From the NCBI GenBank assembly GCA_036677805.1, contig JAVBVS010000009.1:124001-188000 (forward strand): 64,000 nt of DNA. Direction: 5' to 3'. Under the pieces are notes generated by a model, which was not told the DNA's origin, searched no databases, and saw only the letters and a program-made list of their open reading frames with translations. Below are positions 32,379-41,313 of this stretch, one piece after another. Both the position numbers and the translations under genes were made by a program. The stretch comes from SIG78 sp036677805 (GTDB lineage: Bacteria > Verrucomicrobiota > Lentisphaeria > Victivallales > Victivallaceae). Each line of letters opens with the position of its first letter. Position 1 is the first letter of the stretch.

Positions 32379-34478
32379 TTAAGGTTCCCCGAGAATCGGT
32401 TTGAGCCGTTTCTGTGCGGTGCGGTCATCGGCTTTGCCGTCGAGTTTGCCATGATCGTCACGCAAATTGGGCCCGATGCTCCACACCATGACAACCGGAA
32501 CCGTCTTGGTAAAAACAACGGATTTCTCCTGAGGTTCCGTGAGCGTCAGAACGCCTGGTTCTCCGGGCAGTTCGATTTTTTCCGGCGGTTTCGGCGGCGG
32601 ATCGACCGGCTTCCGGAAGTCCACCTCCTCCGTGGTGACGGCGTAGCGGAACGGTGCGCCGCCGAATGGATCGCGTGGTTCGGTTTCCGGAAGCATTTCG
32701 GGATAACGTCCATGCCGCCGGCGATACAATTCAACATCGATCAGAACCTGCGTGGCTATGAGCTCAGCTTCGAATCGATCAAATATGGAGCGATAGCATT
32801 CCGAGGGCGCCATCAATTCAGTAAATACTCCATGCGGCGTTACGTTGCCGTCATCGCGGGCGAACCTGATATCGTAGTCGATCATGTCGATCATGTTGCG
32901 CCGGAGAAAATATTCGAATTGCGGGAACAGCCAGCGCAGGCTGCGAAAATCGATTCTTGGCGAAGAGAAGTCGACATCAGACGGATTCCGCATGCGGGCG
33001 GTTATATCCAGCGTTCGGAGTTCCAGCGTCAGTTCGCCATACAGGGAACGTCGAAGGACGGCTTGGGTGTCGCGGAAAGTATCGTTGAGTTCGTCGCGGC
33101 GGGAAAGCAGTTCCTCCTCCGTCAATTGATCGGATTCCAGGAGAATCCGGAGGGCGGAAAGCTGGATGGAAACCGTGGCGAGCCGGACCAGATGATCGAT
33201 GATCGTCACTTCGCCTTTGAGATAGGAATTGAGCTTCACAAGATGCTGGTAAGAGGTCAGGGCAGCTGCTTTGTCGCCGTAAGCCAGCGCCAGTTTGATC
33301 CGCCACAGCTCCAGCCGGACGATTTCCCGCAGGGTGGAGAGATGGCGTATGCCGTCCATAGAGGCATCGCCCGGATAGCGAAATTCGATTTTGGGCGGAG
33401 TTGCGCCGAACATACGGTCGATCACGGCAAACTCTCCGGCAAGTTCTTTTTGGATAGCCAGACACTCCTGACGCTGGGCCGGAGTCAGAACATAATTGGA
33501 GCAAGTCGGTTCATAGCGCGATTGCTGATATCGTTCGTCAATGGCGGCGATGGCGTCGGAGAGTTTTTGCCAAGCCTCCGGATCCGGAGTTTTACCTTCA
33601 TAATAGACCTCTCGCAACGCATCGACGGTGAGGGGACTGCCAAAGAAAGCGGTGGCGCATTCCTCGGCTTTATGGAGGGCCAAGCCGCTTTGCAGCATCA
33701 GAATAAGCATGAACAGCCATGATACTGCCGCCAGACTCCACATCATTGGGATGAGTTTGCGGCAAAGCATCATCCGGTACGATTGGCGGCTCAAGGCCGC
33801 CAGCAGCGCGCCGCGCAGCAGATACCCGGCAAAAATCAGAACAAATGCGCCAAGAAAAAAAAGATTCCATTGCCAGTTGAAAACGAGAAACGTCGGGAAC
33901 AAGTGTTCGCAGAATTGTCCGAAAAGCGGCAGAGCGAACGGTATGATGATCAACCCGGACAGGGTGAGGCAGAAGATGGTCAGCAATGGCAACAGCAGCC
34001 CGGCAATCCCCGCCAAGGTGAGGAGGCCGGAAAGCCAGGCGGCAAGTTTTGTTCGGCGGGATTGGCCAAAAACAGGAATGAGGAAGGTGTACAGAAAAAG
34101 CATGGCCGGAAACAGGAACACCGCCTCAAACAGGAAAATGTCCTTGCGGGTGGCGGAGCTGCCCGCCATTATGGTGATTGCGCCAAACAGCAGGAAAATG
34201 CCCCAGCCGATGCCGACGAGGTTACGCTTCCAGCCGGAAACCATTGCACGGCACAGCGAATGGGCTGTGATGACAATGACCGTTACGCCGCCGATCCACA
34301 GCAGGGCCAGGCACAAGCCTGCTCCGAGAAAAAGATTCTCGCAGGCAATGCGCGAATCTGCCAGCAGCAGTGCGGTCACGGTAAAAATAAGGTAACTCCC
34401 GACCCAGAGAATGGTTTCGGCGAGAAACATTCTCCGGGCGCTGCGCTGCAAGAACTCTGGTTGATCGGCTGCCATCAT
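32379..34478 (-). CDS. Large membrane protein, paralog B
   Basis: The 699-residue protein has an N-terminal membrane block of about six segments (from RRSARRMFLAETILWVGSYL through FVLIFAGYLLRGALL), another segment near 250, then a long helical soluble region (~270-560) with LELWRIKLALAYGDKAAAL and LRSLRWLFPQFEYF, and a C-terminal part with IDVELYRRRHGRYPEMLPETEPRDPFGGAPFRYAV and VVMVWSIGPNLRDDHG. The C-terminal segment resembles the pseudopilin-like 'RYP..L...PxDPF..P..Y..VGP' tail seen in many planctomycete proteins. Function is unknown. It sits between paralogs A and C. Confidence 0.82.
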   Translation of the reverse strand: MMAADQPEFLQRSARRMFLAETILWVGSYLIFTVTALLLADSRIACENLFLGAGLCLALLWIGGVTVIVITAHSLCRAMVSGWKRNLVGIGWGIFLLFGAITIMAGSSATRKDIFLFEAVFLFPAMLFLYTFLIPVFGQSRRTKLAAWLSGLLTLAGIAGLLLPLLTIFCLTLSGLIIIPFALPLFGQFCEHLFPTFLVFNWQWNLFFLGAFVLIFAGYLLRGALLAALSRQSYRMMLCRKLIPMMWSLAAVSWLFMLILMLQSGLALHKAEECATAFFGSPLTVDALREVYYEGKTPDPEAWQKLSDAIAAIDERYQQSRYEPTCSNYVLTPAQRQECLAIQKELAGEFAVIDRMFGATPPKIEFRYPGDASMDGIRHLSTLREIVRLELWRIKLALAYGDKAAALTSYQHLVKLNSYLKGEVTIIDHLVRLATVSIQLSALRILLESDQLTEEELLSRRDELNDTFRDTQAVLRRSLYGELTLELRTLDITARMRNPSDVDFSSPRIDFRSLRWLFPQFEYFLRRNMIDMIDYDIRFARDDGNVTPHGVFTELMAPSECYRSIFDRFEAELIATQVLIDVELYRRRHGRYPEMLPETEPRDPFGGAPFRYAVTTEEVDFRKPVDPPPKPPEKIELPGEPGVLTLTEPQEKSVVFTKTVPVVMVWSIGPNLRDDHGKLDGKADDRTAQKRLKPILGEP

Positions 34479-34519
34479 ATTCCTTAAAATGATCGTTGCA
34501 TTGTCCCGAGTTATCCGCC

Positions 34520-36592
34520 TCAGTGTTTATCGGGCACGCTTTTCAGTCGCTTCAGGACCGTGATGTCATCATGTTTGTCCTGATGGCCTTTGCCGTCGTT
34601 GTCGCACAAATCGGGGCCGACGCTCCAGATTTTGACTGCCGGGCCGGTCTGGTTGAGGTAGACTGTCGGAGGAGAATCCGAATCCCCGGCGGGGGCCGGG
34701 CGGGCGAATTCAATTTCCACATCGCCTACCGCATAAAGCAACGGCGTGTCACCGAAGGGATCCGATGGCGCCGTTTCCGGCAAGGCGGCGGGGTATTGAC
34801 CATGCCGGCGATAATACAGCTCCACGTCGATCAGGGCCTGCATCGCGCGGGCTTGCGCGTCCAGCCGGGTGAAACGATTGTGCGCCGCGGTCAATGCCGG
34901 AGTCAGCATGGCCCCGATGAATCCGGGCGCCGGCGTATCGGTTTCGCCTTTGGCGGCGAGCACATACCAGTCGTTCAGCGTCCTCAGATTGCAGCGAATC
35001 CAATATTCGAATTGCGGCAGCACCCAGCGCATGCTGCGCAGATTGAGGCCGTGAAATTGTGCTTCCGAATCGAGTTCAGAATCGGAACCGACTTCGGCAA
35101 TCATATCCACGACATCCGTACCAAACACGGCTTCGCCATAGAGGCAGCGTTGCCAGAGCGCTTCGGAATCGCGCATCATGGCGTCCAGATCGCCGCGGCA
35201 TTGCCGAAGCTCGGCTTCGTTCAGCAAATCGGACTCCAGCAACAGGGCCAGTCCATCCAGCCGGATCGAGCTGATCGCCAGTCGGACCAGTTGCGAAATC
35301 AGCGTCACGTCACCACGCAGAAAGTCGTCCAGCGCCGCCATGCGTTTCCAGGCGGTCAGTGCGGCCGCCTGGTCGCCGGATTCGAGCGCCAGCCGGATGC
35401 GCCAGAGCTGAAGCCGCGCGGCGGAGCGCAGCCAGCTGAAATAAGGCAGCAGCACCGCCGCCACCTGATGTTTCTCGAAGACCAGCGGATATTTGGGCAG
35501 CGGTTGGGCGAGCAGCTGATCCATACCCTTCAGTTTATCGGCCGCCGCCGTTTCGGCCGCGCGGATTTGCCGCCAATGGTCCGGCTGCAACTGGTAATTC
35601 ATGGCACGGCTGGTATCGAAGCCGGCGTCGGTGAATTTCTGCGTGGCGGATTGCTCAAGTTCCTGGAATCGGGCCCAGAACGCAGGGTCCGGGGTTTGCC
35701 CGGCCAGATAAAGTTCGTTCAACGCCTCCGGCGTCACCGGCCGCCCCCAGAACGTGGCGGCGCGGTCGAACGATTGCTTTATCTGGACACCGCTGTAAAG
35801 CATCAGGCCGAGCATCGCGAGCCAGGCGCCAAACGCCACCACCCACAGTGTGATTATGGTTTTGCTCCAGAATATCCGGCAGGCGAGGCCGCTCAGGCGC
35901 GACAGCAGTTTGCCGCGCATCCAGTATCCGGCCAGCAGCAGGATGATGGCGGCGACATAAATCAGGTTCCACTGCAATCCGCTGAATTCGAAATATGCGG
36001 CCAGCTGCCGCCGGAATTCCACTTCCGGACCGGGATTGGTTCCGGCGAGACAGGTTAAAATACCGTTATTCAATGTTTCGGAAATCATGAACAAGGGAAG
36101 CAAGAGCCCGGCAATCCCGATCAGGGTGCAGGTGCCGGAACCGAATGCCAGCCATTTTTCGCGCCGGGAGCGCGAACAGCTCATGGCCAGCGGCTGAATC
36201 AGGAAGATCAGGACAAGGCCGAGGATAATCAATTTCCCGCAGATCGGTTCCAGACCGGATGCCGGGGTCAGCAATATCGCAAGCACATAAGCCAGCAGAA
36301 AGACAGCCCAGAGAATGACTGCCAGAAAACGCCGCCAATCAATGTATTCCTTGCGGAAAAATCGGTCGCAGCAGACGCCGAATCCGGCAAGATAAGCGGT
36401 AACCAGAAGCGCGACCGCCACGCCGATGCAGCCGAAACAGTTGACCGCCACCCCCGCAAACCAGTTGTGCGCCCAGCCGAATAAAATCAGGGTGAACAGC
36501 AAATATCCCCCCGCCAGAAGCCAGGTTTCCCCCAAAAACAAACGCCTTGCGCTCCGGTCGAATTTGCCTGCGTAATCCGGCTGCCGTTTCAT
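34520..36592 (-). CDS. Large membrane protein, paralog C
   Basis: This 690-residue member of the same family has the N-terminal RRLFLGETWLLAGGYLLFTL, further membrane segments, LQLWRIRLALESGDQAAALTAW, LRSMRWVLPQFEYWI, VELYYRRHGQYPAALPE-type and VKIWSVGPDLCDNDGKGHQD. The ATG at 36592 is preceded by GGGGGGGAAAG and aligns with the starts of paralogs A and B; earlier in-frame codons would add over 100 non-homologous residues. It is the first gene of the three-paralog array read leftwards. Divergence among the copies is high, which suggests old duplications. Confidence 0.82.
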   Translation of the reverse strand: MKRQPDYAGKFDRSARRLFLGETWLLAGGYLLFTLILFGWAHNWFAGVAVNCFGCIGVAVALLVTAYLAGFGVCCDRFFRKEYIDWRRFLAVILWAVFLLAYVLAILLTPASGLEPICGKLIILGLVLIFLIQPLAMSCSRSRREKWLAFGSGTCTLIGIAGLLLPLFMISETLNNGILTCLAGTNPGPEVEFRRQLAAYFEFSGLQWNLIYVAAIILLLAGYWMRGKLLSRLSGLACRIFWSKTIITLWVVAFGAWLAMLGLMLYSGVQIKQSFDRAATFWGRPVTPEALNELYLAGQTPDPAFWARFQELEQSATQKFTDAGFDTSRAMNYQLQPDHWRQIRAAETAAADKLKGMDQLLAQPLPKYPLVFEKHQVAAVLLPYFSWLRSAARLQLWRIRLALESGDQAAALTAWKRMAALDDFLRGDVTLISQLVRLAISSIRLDGLALLLESDLLNEAELRQCRGDLDAMMRDSEALWQRCLYGEAVFGTDVVDMIAEVGSDSELDSEAQFHGLNLRSMRWVLPQFEYWIRCNLRTLNDWYVLAAKGETDTPAPGFIGAMLTPALTAAHNRFTRLDAQARAMQALIDVELYYRRHGQYPAALPETAPSDPFGDTPLLYAVGDVEIEFARPAPAGDSDSPPTVYLNQTGPAVKIWSVGPDLCDNDGKGHQDKHDDITVLKRLKSVPDKH

Positions 36593-36677
36593 CTTTCCCC
36601 CCCGGTTGACATGGATTAAAATACCAACACTAATGACCTCGGCAACGCTTGCTATTGTTCGTGTGCGACGGGATTTT

Positions 36678-37646
36678 TTATTGATTTTTGAGCGGGAGCG
36701 TCCGTTTGCGGTCGCGCCAGGCGAAAAGTCCGGCCAGCAACGTGCCGGAAATCGAGTGCCAGACGCAACTGACCGCGGCGGCCACCGCGGTTTCCGGCAA
36801 TGCCGGGAAATGGCGCGAGGCCAGATTGGTGGCCAGTCCGGCGTTCTGCATGCCGACTTCAATGGCGATGGTGCGTTTCTGAGCTTTGCCCATCTCCGCC
36901 AGCTGGCCGACGCCGTAGCCGGTGACATAACCCAGGGCATTGTGCAGAAACACCACCAGGAAGATCAATGCTCCCGAAGTGAAGAAATCATTGCCGTTGG
37001 AGGCGACGACTCCCCCGACGATGCAGGCGAAGCTGATCACCGAAACCCCGGGCATGACCCGGCAGAATTCCCGGTAGGAACGCCGGGCGCCGAAGAACCA
37101 GTTGCCGATGACTCCGGCGGCTACCGGCAGGATGGTGACGATCAGGATGGAGCGGAACATGCCCCAGGCCTGGACTTCAATTGAAGTGCCCGCCAGCATC
37201 AGCATCAGTACCGGCGTCATGATCGGGGACAGCAGCGTCGTGGCGGTGGTCATGCCGACGGAAAAAGCGACATCGCCATGACTCAGGTAGGTAATGATGT
37301 TGGACGACACGCCGCCGGGACAGCAGCCGACCAGAAGCAGGCCCGCCGCAATGCCTTTCGGCAGCTGAAAGGTGTGGACCAGCAGGAATGCGATGCCCGG
37401 CATCAGGGCGTATTGAGCGCAGGCGCCGATGAAGATGTCGAACGGTCGTTTGGCCAGAATCCGGAAGTCGTCGGTGGTGAGCGTCATCCCCATGGTGAGC
37501 ATGATGACGCCGAGAACCGCGCTTTGAACGTCGCCGCGCACCCACTGGAACAGCGAGGGTCGCAAGAATGTCGCCCCGGCGACCAGAATGATGAAAATCG
37601 AGGTGTATCGGGTCAGAAAACCACTGGTTTTTTGCAGAAAATTCAT
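36678..37646 (-). CDS. Bile acid:sodium symporter family (BASS) transporter
   Basis: The 322-residue membrane protein has about nine to ten hydrophobic segments. It carries the SBF/BASS motifs MLTMGMTLTTDDFR, GLLLVGCCPGGVSSNIITYLSHGDVAFSVGMTTATTLLSP, and AIEVGMQNAGLATNLA with the Gly-Met-Gln-Asn-Ala-Gly signature of the sodium-binding crossover. Bacterial relatives transport pantoate, pyruvate or other organic anions with Na+. The substrate here is unknown. Its start overlaps the stop of the TSCPD gene by four bases, so the two are translationally coupled. Confidence 0.9.
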   Translation of the reverse strand: MNFLQKTSGFLTRYTSIFIILVAGATFLRPSLFQWVRGDVQSAVLGVIMLTMGMTLTTDDFRILAKRPFDIFIGACAQYALMPGIAFLLVHTFQLPKGIAAGLLLVGCCPGGVSSNIITYLSHGDVAFSVGMTTATTLLSPIMTPVLMLMLAGTSIEVQAWGMFRSILIVTILPVAAGVIGNWFFGARRSYREFCRVMPGVSVISFACIVGGVVASNGNDFFTSGALIFLVVFLHNALGYVTGYGVGQLAEMGKAQKRTIAIEVGMQNAGLATNLASRHFPALPETAVAAAVSCVWHSISGTLLAGLFAWRDRKRTLPLKNQ

Positions 37647-37900
37647 TTGACGTCCCGGCGGTGAACAGCCAGGAGCGCAAGCGCGAGCTGATCGGGACAG
37701 CTGGTCGGTTTGCCGCCGCAGCGGATGCCCTTGAGCCGGGCGATCACGTCATCGACAGTCATGCCGCGGACGAGCTTGCCGATGGCGGTGAGGTTGCCGG
37801 GACAGCCGCCGAAAAATTCCACGCTGACGATGCGTTCGCCGTCGAGTTCGAAGTCGATTTCCTGACTGCAGGTGCCGCGGGGGCGATATTGATATTTCAT
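37643..37900 (-). CDS. TSCPD domain protein (TIGR03905-like)
   Basis: The 85-residue protein contains GTCSQEIDFELDGERI, FFGGCPGNL, and the signature GKPTSCPDQLALAL. TSCPD domains are shared with the C-terminus of vitamin B12-dependent ribonucleotide reductases and are thought to bind metal through their cysteines. The small stand-alone family (TIGR03905) has no assigned function. It overlaps the BASS transporter by four bases and has its own promoter, so it begins this two-gene unit. Confidence 0.85.
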   Translation of the reverse strand: MKYQYRPRGTCSQEIDFELDGERIVSVEFFGGCPGNLTAIGKLVRGMTVDDVIARLKGIRCGGKPTSCPDQLALALLAVHRRDVK

Positions 37901-37938
37901 GATCGCAATTCCAGGATTGGGATAATCTGTCGACAAAC

Positions 37939-37966
37939 AATATAGCGTTGCATTCCCATTTGGCAA
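37939..37966 (-). promoter_or_regulatory. Promoter of the TSCPD-BASS operon
   Basis: On the minus strand TTGCCA (37966-37961), a 16-base spacer and TATATT (37944-37939) end 38 bp before the TSCPD start. Confidence 0.65.
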
Positions 37967-38029
37967 ATTTTTCGGACCCATTCGACGGAAAAAAATGTCT
38001 GATTCTCCGGCTGACGCGCTGGAATGCAA

Positions 38030-38065
38030 AACGGGCGACGGGATGCTCCATCCCGGTCGCCCGTT
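38030..38065 (-). terminator. Terminator of the xylose-isomerase-like gene
   Basis: A 16-bp stem with one bulged G (AACGGGCGACGGGATG on the plus strand) reads on the minus strand as a hairpin followed by TTTT. It lies 21 bp after the minus-strand gene at 38086. Confidence 0.8.
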
Positions 38066-38085
38066 GATCGGATCAATGGTTCTGA

Positions 38086-39120
38086 TTATCCTTTGAGCAT
38101 GGCGTTGAGGATGTAGAAATTGAGTTCTTCGTAATCGCGTTCGGCCGTGAGTTTTTCGATCATGGCGTCATCCAGCGAGCGCGAAATTTCCAGCAACTTG
38201 AGAAAAATGGCGCGACTGTAGGCGAGGTGCTTCATGCAGACCGCATCCTTCTGCGTCCGCATGACTTTGACGTCCAGTCCGACCCATTCGCCGTGATTGC
38301 CGAAGCCGTGTTTATCAAGCACACGCACCTGATTCAAGGCGCGGCGCGGATCGACGGCGCCGAAGGTCAGGTCCTGATCGAATTTGAGTCCGTTCTGGTC
38401 GTTGAGATGAACGCTCCAGAGTTTTTTGTGCGCCAGCGCGAAACCCATTTCGTCGGAAGGCGAGAGGTTGGCCAGCAAGGCATGGGCGGTTTCGATCAGG
38501 CAGCCCACGCGATCCGGCGCATCGGTCAGCAGCCCCATGGCGATGGCATGTCCGATGGTCGGGATATAGGTGTGGTCCATCGGTTCATTGGGCTTGGATT
38601 CGATCATGATCCGGATGTTTCTGTCGTAATCGAGCATGGTCTGAAGCGCCTTGGCGATGCGTTCGGTGGCCACGACGGGATCTTTGGCTTCGCGGATATA
38701 GGTGCCTTCACGGGCGAGCCATAGCACGATATTACGGGTTCCGAGCGCGTTTGCGATGTCGATCGTGCGCTTGCTCCGTTCGATGGCGTATTCGCGGCAC
38801 TTCGGGCAGTTGTTGGTGTAGCCGCCGTCGATGGTGTGCGGATCGAACCACATGCGGGGCGCTACGAATTCGGCGGTCAGACCATGGTCCTCAAGTGTTT
38901 TCTTGAGCGCTGCCGCCTGCTTGATGATCTCCGCCGGCGTCAGCTTGGCCATATCGGGAACGGCATCGTCATCATGGAATTGCACGCCGTCGAAGCCCAT
39001 CGCCTTGTAGGCTTCGAGTTTCCGGTTGAAGGGAATGCTCTGGCGGACTTCGGGGCCGAAGGGGTCGGCGCCTTCGTGAATGTTCCACGGGCCGAACGAG
39101 AAACGAAACGTACCGGTCAT
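38086..39120 (-). CDS. Xylose isomerase-like TIM-barrel protein
   Basis: The 344-residue protein follows the class I (Streptomyces-type) xylose isomerase pattern: FSFGPWNIHEGADPFG near the start, FHDDDAVP with His49 and Asp52 (His54 and Asp57 in Streptomyces), Glu174 and Lys176 in IESKPNEP, Glu210 and His213 in ETAH, KFDQD with Asp248 and Asp250, and Asp283. The metal ligand equivalent to Streptomyces Asp245 is His238 (SVHLND). It may isomerise xylose or a related sugar. The ATG at 39120 follows AAAGGAGG. It is divergent from an AraC regulator and has its own terminator. Confidence 0.83.
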   Translation of the reverse strand: MTGTFRFSFGPWNIHEGADPFGPEVRQSIPFNRKLEAYKAMGFDGVQFHDDDAVPDMAKLTPAEIIKQAAALKKTLEDHGLTAEFVAPRMWFDPHTIDGGYTNNCPKCREYAIERSKRTIDIANALGTRNIVLWLAREGTYIREAKDPVVATERIAKALQTMLDYDRNIRIMIESKPNEPMDHTYIPTIGHAIAMGLLTDAPDRVGCLIETAHALLANLSPSDEMGFALAHKKLWSVHLNDQNGLKFDQDLTFGAVDPRRALNQVRVLDKHGFGNHGEWVGLDVKVMRTQKDAVCMKHLAYSRAIFLKLLEISRSLDDAMIEKLTAERDYEELNFYILNAMLKG

Positions 39121-39180
39121 GATTTGCCTCCTTTTCGGGTGAATTGCGCGAAAATTTCGCGGACATCTCCAATATAGCGC

Positions 39181-39208
39181 TTGCAAATCGGAAAACCTTC
39201 ACTATATT
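39181..39208 (+). promoter_or_regulatory. Promoter of the AraC gene
   Basis: TTGCAA (39181-39186), a 16-base spacer and TATATT (39203-39208) lie 38 bp before the AraC ATG. A second TATATT on the minus strand (39176-39171) may serve the xylose-isomerase-like gene. Confidence 0.6.
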
Positions 39209-39246
39209 ACGAAAAAGAAGCACGATCTTACGAAAGTGGATGACGG

Positions 39247-40143
39247 ATGGAGACGGTGATTGCCAACCGCAACGATTTTTTTACGCCGAACTGCTGTCCG
39301 ATCGCGTTGCGCACGATTCAGGGCGACCGCGCAATGCAGCACGAGGGCGATCTGACCGACATTCGCCATACTCATGACTTTGCCGAACTGGTCATCATCA
39401 CCCGCGGCGGCGGCAAGCACTGGATCGACGGGGAAACCTACGAGGTCTCGGCGGGGGACGTTTTTCTGATTCAAGGCAATATCGAGCACTATTTCCTCGA
39501 ACGCCACGATCTCGGCATGTTCAACATCATGTTCGACGATTTCTATCTCAAAGGACACCTGCGGAGCCTGCGGTCGATGCCCGGCTTCAATGCATTTTTC
39601 CTCTTTGAGCCGACCTATCGCCGCCGCCATCGCTTTCAAAGCCGGCTGCATATGACGCCGGACGCGTTGCTGCCGGTCATGGCGCTGCTGCAGCAGATGA
39701 CGGCGGAGATTCGGCGTGAAGACCCGGGCTTCGATCTGATTCTGCTGTCCAAGGTGCTGGAAATTTTCGTCTTCCTGTCGCGCGAATACACCGCGAACCG
39801 GAATCCGATGGCGCGTTCGCTGTGCCGTTTGGGGGAAGTGATCACCCGGCTGGAAAACGAGTACAAACAGGATTGGACGATCGCCCGGATTGCCCGGATC
39901 GCGGCGATGGCGCCGAGCACGCTGCTGCCGGTGTTCAAGAGCGTGACCGGGCGTTCGCCGATCGATTATCTGCTTCAGGTGCGATTGGGCAAGGCGGCGG
40001 AACGGCTGCTCAAAACCGAAGCGAGCATTGCCGAAATCGCGGCCGAATGCGGCTTTCCCGATTCAAACTATTTCTCGCGCCAGTTTCGCCGGCACTACCA
40101 TTGTTCGCCCCGGGATTACCGCAATCGGAAGCCGCGAACCTGA
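39247..40143 (+). CDS. AraC-family regulator with cupin sensor
   Basis: The 298-residue regulator has an N-terminal cupin (IRHTHDFAELVIITRGGGKHWIDGE, SAGDVFLIQGNIEHYF) and a C-terminal AraC DNA-binding domain (WTIARIARIAAMAPSTLLPVFKSVTG, SIAEIAAECGFPDSNYFSRQFRRHYHCSPRDYR). This is the layout of RhaR/RhaS-type sugar regulators. It is divergent from the xylose-isomerase-like gene, so regulation of that gene by a pentose or deoxysugar is a reasonable inference. The sugar cannot be read from the sequence. Confidence 0.93.
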   Translation: METVIANRNDFFTPNCCPIALRTIQGDRAMQHEGDLTDIRHTHDFAELVIITRGGGKHWIDGETYEVSAGDVFLIQGNIEHYFLERHDLGMFNIMFDDFYLKGHLRSLRSMPGFNAFFLFEPTYRRRHRFQSRLHMTPDALLPVMALLQQMTAEIRREDPGFDLILLSKVLEIFVFLSREYTANRNPMARSLCRLGEVITRLENEYKQDWTIARIARIAAMAPSTLLPVFKSVTGRSPIDYLLQVRLGKAAERLLKTEASIAEIAAECGFPDSNYFSRQFRRHYHCSPRDYRNRKPRT

Positions 40144-40151
40144 ACGGATGC

Positions 40152-41054
40152 TCAGGCAAAGTAGCTTTCGCAGAATTTCGCTTCGTCGGCTTCGGCTTCG
40201 GCTATTGCCAGAAACTCGGTGCCGCGCTGATCGCCCCAGCTGTAAACCAGTCTCAGTTTGCCTTCAAAATAACACATGTCGAGGTCGGAAGCATTGATAT
40301 TGACCGCGTTTTTAATTTTGCGTTCCTGCTGCGGCGTGAAAACCCCGTGAAGCCGCCGGTCTTCCTCGCCGTAATCGAGTACCGGGTTGACCGGGCTCCA
40401 CTGCCACAAGCGAAGGTCGCGCGAGCGCACGACGCAGGTTCGATAGCCCTGTTCGTAGCTGCCGTCGAGGTAGAACAGATAATAGAAACCGTTGAACCAG
40501 CGCAGCATCGGCCCTCCGGTATAAAAATCGCGCCCGAATACCGCACCGGGGATAACCCGGAAGTGAACCAGATCGGCCGATTCGGCAAAGAACATGGTAA
40601 AAGGCACTCCGACCAGATCGCGGGGAGCTCCCAGCTCGAACGCCATGACGAAGCGGTCGCCGGCGCGGCAGAGGGTGGTGTTGTAACCCTCCCATCCGGA
40701 CCCTTCCAGAATCAGGCGCGGTTCGCTCCAGTGGATCAGGTCGGTCGATTCGATCTGATAGAACCGGGACTTGCCCCAGTCTTCCACCGCGGTAACTACC
40801 ATGCGGTCCTGCCAGACGAATGCATTGCCCATATGCAGGCCGATGCCGAAAGGCGGCATGGTTTCGCCGTCGGCGACATCGACGAAACGGAAATACGATT
40901 GTCCGCTGCAATTGCCGTGGTAGTGTTTTTCCGGTGATTGCCAGCGGATGTACTCGAATCGCAACAGGCGGTTCCGCCAGACGACCGGATTGGCTTCGAC
41001 GATGTCGCAGTCGACAGTGCCGAGCTTGTGGATTGGGATTGCGCAAGTTGTCAT
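40152..41054 (-). CDS. Five-bladed beta-propeller glycosidase-like protein
   Basis: The 300-residue protein without a signal peptide shows repeated propeller blades (VVWRNRLLRFEYIRW, HMGNAFVWQDRMVVTAVE, YQIESTDLIHWSEPRLIL, EGYNTTLCRAGDRFVMAFEL, GGPMLRWFNGFYYLFYL, RSRDLRLWQWSPVNPVL). This resembles clan-F/J families such as GH43, GH32 or GH130, where acidic residues near the propeller centre act. I cannot pick the family or the catalytic residues. It starts at 41054 next to the divergent GntR gene, with a tail-to-tail neighbour in the AraC gene nine bases away. Confidence 0.7.
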   Translation of the reverse strand: MTTCAIPIHKLGTVDCDIVEANPVVWRNRLLRFEYIRWQSPEKHYHGNCSGQSYFRFVDVADGETMPPFGIGLHMGNAFVWQDRMVVTAVEDWGKSRFYQIESTDLIHWSEPRLILEGSGWEGYNTTLCRAGDRFVMAFELGAPRDLVGVPFTMFFAESADLVHFRVIPGAVFGRDFYTGGPMLRWFNGFYYLFYLDGSYEQGYRTCVVRSRDLRLWQWSPVNPVLDYGEEDRRLHGVFTPQQERKIKNAVNINASDLDMCYFEGKLRLVYSWGDQRGTEFLAIAEAEADEAKFCESYFA

Positions 41055-41232
41055 AAAACACGCCTTTCCATGAAACTCCGCGAACGGCGGAAGGCTGCCG
41101 AATCCGGCTGGCCTGGCCGGCGCTTCGGGAATTTGGGTTGGGAACGATCCTGCGATGCTATAAAATAGTTCGCGGCTGTGGGAAAGCAACCGCCCAAACC
41201 GGAAAAATAATGTTTTTTTCCGCTCTCGCGCC

Positions 41233-41261
41233 TTGACAAAACCGGGAAGTCATGATATACT
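41233..41261 (+). promoter_or_regulatory. Promoter of the GntR/FCD gene
   Basis: TTGACA (41233-41238), a 17-base spacer and TATACT (41256-41261) are close to consensus. The operator palindrome begins 13 bp downstream of the -10. Confidence 0.85.
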
Positions 41262-41273
41262 TAACAGTGACAA

Positions 41274-41285
41274 CTGGTCGACCAG
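41274..41285. promoter_or_regulatory. Operator palindrome CTGGTCGACCAG
   Basis: This perfect 12-bp palindrome, extended on the left to AACTGGTCGACCAG, strongly resembles the FadR-type operator (TGGTC-N-GACCA). It sits at the transcription start of a GntR/FCD gene, so autorepression is the likely role. Confidence 0.7.
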
Positions 41286-41313
41286 ATAAACCAGATGAAT
41301 ATGGACACCGAAA

